From NCBI GenBank assembly GCA_001776425.1, contig MFBN01000034.1, forward strand, positions 8,921 through 15,665: DNA of 6,745 nucleotides, read 5' to 3'. Every line of letters starts with the position of its first letter. Position 1 is the stretch's first letter. The notes below the pieces were generated by a model, which had not been told where the DNA came from, did not search any database, and worked only from the letters and a program-made list of their open reading frames with translations. The DNA comes from Candidatus Curtissbacteria bacterium RIFCSPLOWO2_01_FULL_37_9 (GTDB taxonomy: Bacteria; Patescibacteriota; Microgenomatia; Curtissbacterales; GWA2-41-24). Made by a program: the position numbers and the translations under genes. Shown here piece by piece: positions 1 through 6,154 of the stretch.

Positions 1-783
1 TATGTCATTAAATCAGCGATTGCACGATCTTCCAAAATTATTGCCCCATCAAAATATACAAAAAGTCAAATCATAAAAACATTTAAAATTAACTCTTCAA
101 GAATTAAGGTAATTTACGAAGCAGCAGAGGAAGAATATTTTAAAAAAGCTAAAATATCTAAACAAAAATTAAATGAATTGTTAGAAACTTACAATATTTA
201 TTCTCCTTTTTTACTGTATGTTGGTAATGCCTATCCCCACAAGAACCTCAATAATTTGCTAGATGCATTCAAATTATTAGTTCACAGTTCACAGTTATCA
301 GTTCACAGTAGTAAATCTGTGAACCGTGAACAGACAACTGATAACTTAGGATTGGTGATTGTCTGCCCAAGAGATATCTTTTGGCATAGGTTGAATAAAG
401 AAATAGTAACTAACAACCTAAGTAACAGGGTTAAAACTTTAGGTTATATTCAGCCTGAGGAATTGGTTAATTTTTTCAAAACGGCAAAAGCATATATTTT
501 CCCGACATTATCCGAAGGTTTTGGAATCCCGGGTTTGAATGCAATGGCTGCTGGTTTGCCTGTTGCAGCTTCGAACATTCCTACTTTAAAAGAAGTTTAT
601 GGCAATAATGTTTTATTTTTTAACCCTAAAAATCCGGTTGATATTTCAAAAAAAATTAGTCAGATTGTGATAAATAAAAAGCTTAGGGCAGATCTTATAA
701 AAAAAGGATATTCCCAAGCTAAAAAATACTCCTGGATAAAAATGGCAGAAGATACTTTAAAAGTTTACGAATCAACTAAGTGA
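1..783 (+). CDS. Glycosyltransferase family 4 (GT-B fold), C-terminal part; 5' end outside window
   Basis: The reading frame is open from the first base to the TGA at 781-783, giving 260 codons, so the true start is upstream. A TTG at 178 is an internal leucine codon, because clear GT4 sequence precedes it: the linker around codons 9-45 (ARSSKIIAPSKYT, then KVIYEAAEE) is typical of the join between the two Rossmann domains. The C-terminal sugar-nucleotide-binding domain follows: LLYVGNAYPHKNL (codons 71-83), a GYI/PEEL stretch (about 148-154), and EGFGIPGLNAMAAGLPV from codon 172. By family, it transfers a sugar from a nucleotide donor to a growing glycan on the cytoplasmic face. Two oddities stand out. 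A repeat-derived insert of about 20 residues lies between LLDAFKLL and NLGLVIV. The second acidic residue of the EX7E motif is Asn (codon 180). The stop overlaps the next gene by 4 bases. Family assignment is strong; the substrate is unknown. Confidence 0.9.
   Translation, partial: YVIKSAIARSSKIIAPSKYTKSQIIKTFKINSSRIKVIYEAAEEEYFKKAKISKQKLNELLETYNIYSPFLLYVGNAYPHKNLNNLLDAFKLLVHSSQLSVHSSKSVNREQTTDNLGLVIVCPRDIFWHRLNKEIVTNNLSNRVKTLGYIQPEELVNFFKTAKAYIFPTLSEGFGIPGLNAMAAGLPVAASNIPTLKEVYGNNVLFFNPKNPVDISKKISQIVINKKLRADLIKKGYSQAKKYSWIKMAEDTLKVYESTK
279..346. repeat. Heptanucleotide repeat cluster forming an imperfect inverted repeat inside a coding region
   Basis: Tandem 7-mers read AGTTCAC, AGTTCAC, AGTTATC, AGTTCAC from 279 to 306. 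They then appear in reverse complement from 317 to 346 (AGTTATC, AGTTGTC, TGTTCAC, GGTTCAC read on the minus strand from 346). The 30-base arms 279-308 and 317-346 pair at 22 of 30 positions around an 8-base loop. Within them are a perfect 8-bp stem (301-308 with 317-324) and a perfect 11-base inverted match (293-303 with 336-346). The element lies in frame in the glycosyltransferase gene and encodes a Ser/Gln/Val/His-rich stretch (HSSQLSVHSS and following). Its mobility or function is not shown by the sequence. Confidence 0.85.
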
Positions 784-1889
784 AAATTGCTTTGGTCCAC
801 GATGATTTTATACAGGCAGGGGGTGCGGAAAGTTTATTTTCAACGATTGCTTCAATCTGGCCAAATGCCCCGATTTTTACTTCTTTGGTGAATTGGAATA
901 AAGTACCTGCTTCTATTGATCATAGTCGAATTATTACTTCCTGGATGCAAAAAATACCATTTAAGTTAAGATTTTATAAGCTTTTATTGCCTTTCTATCC
1001 TTTAGCTTTTGAATCATTTAATTTTGACAAATATGATATTGTGATCTCTTCTACAACCAGATTCGCAAAATCGATAATTACCAAGCCTAAAACAATTCAT
1101 ATTGCTTATGTAAATAATATTCCAAGATTTCTTTGGAACAAAAAAATTCAAAAAAGTTATATTCCAAACTTTGCAGTATTACTACTTAAGCCTTATTTTA
1201 GATGGATGAATAGATGGGATAAAGTTGTTTCATCAAGAGTTGACTTTTATATTGCAAATTCCAAGCATGTTGCCAGAAACATTTTTAAAATTTACCAGAG
1301 AAAAAGTGAGATTGTTTATCCATTTGCGGACTTGGATTTTTTTAAACCGCCAAAAATTCATCAGTGGAGTTTAAAAAAACAAGAATATTACTTAATTGTT
1401 AGCCGTTTGGTGAAATGGAAAGGAATAGAATTGGCAATTAATACATTAGCTAGACAAAATGTAAATCTGAAAATAATTGGTGAAGGGCCGGATAAAAAAA
1501 GATTGGTAAATTTAGCAAAACATACTAAAGGAAATGTAGAATTTTTGGGAAGAGTAACAATTGATCAATTGAGAAATCTATACCAAAATTGTCAAGCATT
1601 AATAGTTACGCAAGAAGAAGATTTTGGTGTTGCTGCAGTTGAAACCCAAGCATGCGGCAGGCCGGTAATCGCTTACAAAAAAGGAGGACAAGCAGAAATT
1701 ATCAATAATAACTTTACCGGCATTTTTTTTGACGAGCAAACAGAAGAATCACTTAAAGATGCAATTATTGCTGCATCTGGGATAAAATGGAGTGTATCGG
1801 CTTGCAGAAAAAACTCCTTGAATTTCTCGCAAGCTGCTTTTATTGGTAAGCTAAACAAACAAGTCCAATTGTATGAAAAGAAGTCATAA
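780..1889 (+). CDS. Glycosyltransferase family 4 (GT-B fold), complete
   Basis: A 369-residue protein, normal length for GT4. The GTG start at 780 sits in a GTGA overlap with the previous stop and places the Rossmann strand KIALVHDDF and the loop GGAE (residues 14-17) at the expected N-terminus. The linker carries IANSKHVARNI (158-168). The C-terminal donor-binding domain begins near YLIVSRLVKWKG (204-215), continues with KIIGEGPD (231-238) and FLGRV (255-259), and holds an intact EX7E motif, E280 to E288, followed by GRPVIAYKKGG (293-303). By family it is a retaining glycosyltransferase using a nucleotide sugar on the cytoplasmic side. The overall pattern resembles mannosyltransferases of the WbaZ type, and the GDP-mannose-type gene next door fits, but the donor is inferred. 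No Shine-Dalgarno is visible before the GTG, so translation probably depends on coupling to the upstream gene. The 3' end overlaps the next gene by 17 bases. Confidence 0.92.
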   Translation: MKIALVHDDFIQAGGAESLFSTIASIWPNAPIFTSLVNWNKVPASIDHSRIITSWMQKIPFKLRFYKLLLPFYPLAFESFNFDKYDIVISSTTRFAKSIITKPKTIHIAYVNNIPRFLWNKKIQKSYIPNFAVLLLKPYFRWMNRWDKVVSSRVDFYIANSKHVARNIFKIYQRKSEIVYPFADLDFFKPPKIHQWSLKKQEYYLIVSRLVKWKGIELAINTLARQNVNLKIIGEGPDKKRLVNLAKHTKGNVEFLGRVTIDQLRNLYQNCQALIVTQEEDFGVAAVETQACGRPVIAYKKGGQAEIINNNFTGIFFDEQTEESLKDAIIAASGIKWSVSACRKNSLNFSQAAFIGKLNKQVQLYEKKS

Positions 1890-2976
1890 AGATTTAAAAA
1901 TTGCTCTATTATGCGGCGGTGTTGGTACAAGACTATGGCCTGCCAGTCGAAAAGACAAGCCTAAGCAATTCCAACCGTTAATAGATAATTTGTCTACTTT
2001 CGAGATGATGATCAATAGATTAAGGAGTGAATTTTCCTTAACTAATGTATTCCCTGTTACTACAAGAGATAATGTTGCCTGGATAGTTAAACTTGTACCT
2101 GAAATTCCACTTGAAAATATTATAATTGAGCCTCAAGTTCGTGACACGGCTGCGGCAGTCGGTTTAGCTGCAGCAGTACTTGATAAAAAATTCAACAACC
2201 CGAATGTATTAGCACTTTGGAGTGATCATACGGTAAGAAACGAACAAGAATTTATAAATGCGATAAAACTTGCGGATCAGACTGTAAGTGAACTGGGTAA
2301 ATTGGTTGAAATCGGAGTGCGGCCGACATTTCCTTCTGTTGCTTTAGGATATTTAAAAGTTGGTAAGATGATTAAGAATGTGGATGGATTGGCTATATTT
2401 GAATTTGTCAATCAAGTAGAAAAACCAAATTTTAAGGACGCGAAAAAATTTTCAGAATCATGGGAATATCTTTGGCACATAGGATATGCAGTCTGGTCAG
2501 CAAAGAAGATGCTTGATCAATATAAAAAGCATTTTATAAAAGGCTGGAGAAAATTAATGATTATTCAGCAGTCTTGGGGAACGAATAAGCAAGAAATTAT
2601 ATTACAAAAAGAATATCCGAATATACCCAAAACTTCAGTAGACTTTGCGATTAATTCAAAATTAACAAGCGAAGACCAGGTAGTCATATCTGCGGATCTA
2701 GGTTGGCGAGATGTAGGCACTTGGGATGAGTTAAAAGATGAAATGGCCCAAATACCTTCTGCAAATGTATTTCAAGGAGAAGTGATAGATATCGATTTAA
2801 AAGATTGTTTTATATACAGTACAAAATCCAAAAAACTGGTAGCAGCAATCGGGCTGGAGGGGATTATTGCAATAGATACGGATGATGCATTGTTAATTTG
2901 TTCCAAAAATCGAACCCAAGATGTTAAGAAAATTATTGAAATGATAAAAAATCGAGATATGGAAGATTATCTCTAG
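1873..2976 (+). CDS. manC: Mannose-1-phosphate guanylyltransferase-like nucleotidyltransferase
   Basis: A 367-residue protein covering the nucleotidyltransferase and short beta-helix parts of the ManC/GMP family, without the C-terminal cupin (isomerase) domain of two-domain ManC. The nucleotide-binding signature GGVGTRLWPASR...PKQF spans residues 15-33. Other family landmarks are EPQVRDTAAA (86-95), SDH (117-119), EKP (183-185), LGWRDVGTW (276-284) and the C-terminal AIDTDDALLI (333-342). By family it makes GDP-mannose from mannose 1-phosphate and GTP in the cytoplasm, feeding the neighbouring glycosyltransferases. Several motifs are non-standard: WHIG (201-204) where WN-S/T-G is usual, WSDH where PADH is usual, and RDTA where RNTA is usual. 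Another sugar-1-phosphate substrate therefore cannot be excluded. ATG 1873 is the only nearby standard start that keeps the signature in place. It lies inside the upstream gene (17-base overlap), implying translational coupling. Confidence 0.85.
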   Translation: MKRSHKDLKIALLCGGVGTRLWPASRKDKPKQFQPLIDNLSTFEMMINRLRSEFSLTNVFPVTTRDNVAWIVKLVPEIPLENIIIEPQVRDTAAAVGLAAAVLDKKFNNPNVLALWSDHTVRNEQEFINAIKLADQTVSELGKLVEIGVRPTFPSVALGYLKVGKMIKNVDGLAIFEFVNQVEKPNFKDAKKFSESWEYLWHIGYAVWSAKKMLDQYKKHFIKGWRKLMIIQQSWGTNKQEIILQKEYPNIPKTSVDFAINSKLTSEDQVVISADLGWRDVGTWDELKDEMAQIPSANVFQGEVIDIDLKDCFIYSTKSKKLVAAIGLEGIIAIDTDDALLICSKNRTQDVKKIIEMIKNRDMEDYL

Positions 2977-2984
2977 TCTTCATT

Positions 2985-3635
2985 ATGTTCTACGATTTCC
3001 TTAAGCGTACCATCGATATTTTAGGAAGTATCTTTGTGTTAATCTTATTTTTCCCGATTATGGTTATTGTAGCGTTGGTAATTAAGTTAATTTCGCCAGG
3101 GCCTGTATTATATTCACCAAAGAGAGTAGGAAAAAATGGAAAACTTTTTACAATGCTTAAATTCAGAAGTATGTATATGTACAAGATAAATGGTAAATGG
3201 GTTCATGCCGAAAAATATTTGGAAACAAATCGTAAATTAATGGCTGCTTATAAAAAGGGTAGCTATAAATTAAAAAAAGATCCAAGAATTACATTCCTTG
3301 GTAAATTTTTAAGGAAATTTTCTTTAGATGAAGTTCCTCAATTAATCAATGTGTTAAACGGAGAAATGTCATTAGTGGGACCACGAGCTTATCAATTTGA
3401 AGAGTTGATCCATCAGCAAAAGGTATATCCTCATACAAGTAAATACGTTAAAATAATTCTAAGCGGACGGCCGGGGGTAACTGGACCATGGCAGGTTTCG
3501 GGCAGGTCATTTATAAATTTTGACAAAAGAGTGGTAATGGATGCCGCGTATGTTAAAAGACGCTCGATACTTTATGATATTTGGATAATAATAAAAACGC
3601 CCATTGCTATGATTAGTGGTATTGGTGCAGTATAA
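2985..3635 (+). CDS. Monotopic polyprenyl-phosphate sugar-1-phosphate transferase (bacterial sugar transferase family)
   Basis: A 216-residue single-domain member of the bacterial sugar transferase family (PglC/WcaJ catalytic domain type). An N-terminal hydrophobic helix (about 12-36) contains Pro24, the kind of break that makes a re-entrant membrane helix in this family. After it come GPVLYSPKRVG (39-49), LKFRSM (58-63), DPRITFLGKFLRKFS (99-113), the catalytic Asp-Glu pair D115-E116 in SLDEVPQLINVL, then MSLVGPRA (128-135), and near the C-terminus RPGVTGPWQVSGR. By family it transfers a sugar phosphate from a nucleotide sugar to a polyprenyl phosphate at the inner face of the membrane, starting glycan assembly. 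It is small, lacking the extra N-terminal membrane domain of full-length WcaJ. The ATG lies 8 bases after the manC-like stop with no clear Shine-Dalgarno. The sugar specificity is not readable. Confidence 0.93.
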   Translation: MFYDFLKRTIDILGSIFVLILFFPIMVIVALVIKLISPGPVLYSPKRVGKNGKLFTMLKFRSMYMYKINGKWVHAEKYLETNRKLMAAYKKGSYKLKKDPRITFLGKFLRKFSLDEVPQLINVLNGEMSLVGPRAYQFEELIHQQKVYPHTSKYVKIILSGRPGVTGPWQVSGRSFINFDKRVVMDAAYVKRRSILYDIWIIIKTPIAMISGIGAV

Positions 3636-3659
3636 TGATTTTTTAAAATTTAACCTTTT

Positions 3660-5477
3660 ATGAAAAGAAAATTGGTTTTTGCTTTAGTAATTATTTTTGT
3701 AATTTTAGGCATACTTGGTACGAGAATTTTTTTTTCAGCCAAGAAAGCATTTAGTACAACAAAACAAGCAGTTGGAGCGGCAAAATTACAGAATTTGGAT
3801 GCGACTAAAGCGTATTTAAAAGATGCTCGTGGTGAGTTTTCTAAAATTAGAACTTCAAATATAGTTTTTAGCCCTTTAAGATATATACCTTTTGTAGGTT
3901 GGTATATTGCCGATTTTCAAAGAGGTATAAATACAGCTGTATACGCTTTGGATGCATCTATAACTTTAGCGGATGCTATGTCTCCATATGCAGACGTATT
4001 AGGACTTAAGGGAGAAGGAACTTTTCTAGGTGGTACTGCTCAGGAACGTTTAGCAAAAGCCATTGAAACACTTTCTATCATTACTCCACAAATTGACCAA
4101 GTTGGTAAAGATTTGGCTCTGGCCAAAGATGAAATAGATCAGGTTCAGACATGGCGTTACCCTAATTTTTTACCGGGGAAACCGGCTCAAATCATTAAAA
4201 ATGCAAAAGATACAATTGACCAGCTTGAAACTTTCGTTGTAGATACTAAGCCTCTTATTGAAGTTTTGCCGGAAATGATGGGTCAAAACAGTGAAAAAAA
4301 ATATCTAATACTTTTTCAAAATGATAAAGAATTGCGGCCGACCGGGGGATTTATAACAGCATATGCTTTTTTTCGATTAAACAACGGTGTTATTGCATCA
4401 GAAGGATCCCAGGATATTTATCAATTAGATGATAGCCTTCTTAAAAAAATCCCTGCCCCGGCACCGATTATAAAATATTTACCTAATGTGCCTAATTTAA
4501 ATCTCAGGGATTCTAATCTTTCCCCGGACTTTTATGTATCAATGAAACAATTCGAAGATATTTATCAATATACTCAGGCGAAAAAAGAAATAGATGGAAT
4601 TATCGCTGTCGATACTCAATTTGTAGTCAACATGATGGAGGTTTTAGGTCCCCTGGACGCTTACGGTTCTAAATTTACTACAGAAGATGTCGATCAGTGC
4701 GCATGTCCGCAGATTATCTACGAATTGGAAAAATATGCAGACGAACCAGTGGCTTACGAGAAAGGTTCGAGGAAGGATATTATTGGCGTGCTAATGGCCC
4801 AAATGATGGATAAAGCATTCAATGCACCCAAATCCACTTGGCCGAATCTTTTAGGAACTATAACAAATTCGTTAAGGACGAAACATATGCTTTTCTATTT
4901 CAATGATAAAAGTCTTCAGGAAGCTGCAGAAAAAATAAATTTTGCCGGACGATTGAGTCAATATGATGGAGATTATTTGCACATCAATGAAACTAATTTT
5001 GCTGGAGCCAAATCCAATCTATATGTTCAGGAAAAAGTCACACAAGTAATAAATAAAGATAAATCAGGAGAAATAAATAAGAAAGTGACAGTAGAATACA
5101 AATATCCAAGGCAAGGGGATAATTGTAATCTTGAGAGGAAAGGAGGACTTTGTCTGGCCGGAATATATAGAGACTGGATAAGATTCTACGTTCCAAAAGG
5201 TTCAAACCTAATTAAAGCAAGTGGGACAGAGGTGCCGATCTCTAAGAGAGAAGAATATGATAAAACCGTATTCGAAGGTTTTTTTACAATTCGACCTGAA
5301 GGAACAGCCAAAATAGAAATAGAATATACCGTTCCTTTGAAATTAGAAAACATATATAAACTACTAATTCAAAAACAACCCGGTGTTAAAGGCCATGTTT
5401 ATGAAATCGAAGCTTTCGGCAAAAAGCAGAAGGCATTTCCTCTTGATACTGATAAGGAATTAATTGTAAATATTTAA
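3660..5477 (+). CDS. DUF4012 domain protein, N-terminally membrane-anchored
   Basis: A 605-residue protein. MKRK is followed by a single hydrophobic segment (about 5-25), then a long helical region (about 28-205, with many Lys, Asp and Gln). The DUF4012 core follows: YLILFQNDKELRPTGGF (215-231), LRDSNLSPDF (282-291) and IDGIIAVDTQ (311-320). The C-terminal third looks beta-rich. The N-terminal anchor and positive N-terminus suggest that most of the protein lies outside the membrane. Two cysteine pairs, C347/C349 and C489/C498, could form disulfides there. The family's biochemical function is not established to my knowledge. It often sits beside surface-polysaccharide genes, and here it directly follows the sugar transferase by 24 bases, so a role in glycan attachment or envelope assembly is a reasonable inference only. 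No Shine-Dalgarno is visible. A run of nine T (3727-3735) lies just after the membrane segment. Confidence 0.9.
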   Translation: MKRKLVFALVIIFVILGILGTRIFFSAKKAFSTTKQAVGAAKLQNLDATKAYLKDARGEFSKIRTSNIVFSPLRYIPFVGWYIADFQRGINTAVYALDASITLADAMSPYADVLGLKGEGTFLGGTAQERLAKAIETLSIITPQIDQVGKDLALAKDEIDQVQTWRYPNFLPGKPAQIIKNAKDTIDQLETFVVDTKPLIEVLPEMMGQNSEKKYLILFQNDKELRPTGGFITAYAFFRLNNGVIASEGSQDIYQLDDSLLKKIPAPAPIIKYLPNVPNLNLRDSNLSPDFYVSMKQFEDIYQYTQAKKEIDGIIAVDTQFVVNMMEVLGPLDAYGSKFTTEDVDQCACPQIIYELEKYADEPVAYEKGSRKDIIGVLMAQMMDKAFNAPKSTWPNLLGTITNSLRTKHMLFYFNDKSLQEAAEKINFAGRLSQYDGDYLHINETNFAGAKSNLYVQEKVTQVINKDKSGEINKKVTVEYKYPRQGDNCNLERKGGLCLAGIYRDWIRFYVPKGSNLIKASGTEVPISKREEYDKTVFEGFFTIRPEGTAKIEIEYTVPLKLENIYKLLIQKQPGVKGHVYEIEAFGKKQKAFPLDTDKELIVNI

Positions 5478-5524
5478 ATAATTTCCTTTGAATCTTTTCA
5501 ATAACTTCTAACATATAAGGTTTA
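5478..5524 (+). promoter_or_regulatory. AT-rich spacer before recO with a weak ribosome binding site
   Basis: This is the longest intergenic stretch in the window, 47 bases. TAAGG at 5516-5520 lies 4 bases before the recO ATG. It is the only start in the window with anything like a Shine-Dalgarno core, and its spacing is shorter than usual. I see no stem-loop with a T-run that would act as a terminator after the DUF4012 gene. A TTGAAT at 5488-5493 could be a -35-like element, but the matching -10 is poor (see rejected items). The gap leaves open whether recO is co-transcribed or has its own promoter. Confidence 0.35.
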
Positions 5525-6154
5525 ATGTATTATCGAACAGAAGGAGTAATATTGTTCCGCAGAAATTTTGGGGAAGCAGACAGAATATTAACATTTTATA
5601 CTCGAGATTTAGGTAAACTTTATGCATTGGCAAAGGGTGTACGCAGGCCGAAATCAAGAAAAGGCGGACACGTTGAGATTGGTAATTGGTGCAAAATTTT
5701 TATAGCAAAAGGGAAAAATTTAGATTTATTAAATGAAGTTGAAACTAAAAAAGCCTATGGAATTAGTGATTTTTCACCACATAAAGCTAATAAGATATTT
5801 CACCTGCTTGAGCTTGTAGATAAATTAACTGCTGAAAAACAAAAGAATATTAAAGTTTTTTCCCTGTTAATAGAATTTTTACAAAAAATCGTAAATGCAG
5901 AAGATTTTAAACTGTTATCAATAGTATTCAAAATTAAACTTCTTTCACTTTTGGGGTTTTTTTCTGCAAAAAATTTATCGAATTCAGCAAATAGAAATTT
6001 ATATCTATTTATTGAAGACGAGGGTTGGGATGAAATTAAGAAAAAAATAAATCTAAATAATCAGGGTTATTTGAAAGTTACATCATTTCTTGATAGCATA
6101 ATTGAAAGTATTACACAATCTAAACTAAATACTATCAGATTTATAAATGGATAA
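5525..6154 (+). CDS. recO: DNA repair protein RecO
   Basis: A 209-residue RecO. The N-terminal OB-fold carries the family opening TEGVILFRRNFGEADRILT (5-23), then LYALAKGVRRPKSRKGG (32-48), with the Arg/Lys cluster expected for DNA contact. The conserved helical part includes FKIKLLSLLGF (135-145). By family, RecO works with RecR in the cytoplasm to anneal single strands and load RecA on SSB-coated DNA in the RecFOR pathway. The protein is shorter than the usual roughly 240-250 residues, and the zinc-binding cysteines found in many RecO proteins after the LLGF segment are absent; the only cysteine is C56. It follows the DUF4012 gene after 47 bases and its stop overlaps the next gene by 8 bases. 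Its link to the glycan genes looks positional rather than functional. Confidence 0.9.
   Translation: MYYRTEGVILFRRNFGEADRILTFYTRDLGKLYALAKGVRRPKSRKGGHVEIGNWCKIFIAKGKNLDLLNEVETKKAYGISDFSPHKANKIFHLLELVDKLTAEKQKNIKVFSLLIEFLQKIVNAEDFKLLSIVFKIKLLSLLGFFSAKNLSNSANRNLYLFIEDEGWDEIKKKINLNNQGYLKVTSFLDSIIESITQSKLNTIRFING

Noticed and set aside
178..180. TTG as the start codon of the first glycosyltransferase
   Set aside because: The frame is open back to base 1 and encodes recognisable GT4 linker sequence before this codon, so the gene begins outside the window.
279..346. CRISPR array or intrinsic terminator
   Set aside because: The 7-base units have no spacers, the stem is not followed by a T-run, and the region is translated in the middle of a gene.
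781..783. Recoded TGA (glycine), as in some CPR lineages
   Set aside because: The TGA ends the glycosyltransferase at a normal family C-terminus and sits in a typical GTGA start/stop overlap. No other gene in the window contains an in-frame TGA.
1673..1930. 85-codon open frame on the minus strand
   Set aside because: It lies antisense to the second glycosyltransferase and the manC-like gene, both with strong family motifs, and its translation shows no recognisable domain.
2990..3184. 64-codon open frame on the minus strand
   Set aside because: It is antisense to the start of the sugar transferase, and its hydrophobic residues simply mirror the membrane-helix codons.
5488..5519. Promoter for recO (TTGAAT at 5488-5493 with TATAAG at 5514-5519)
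   Set aside because: The spacing is 20 bases, the -10 match is moderate, and it would leave almost no leader before the ATG. In such AT-rich DNA this is within chance.
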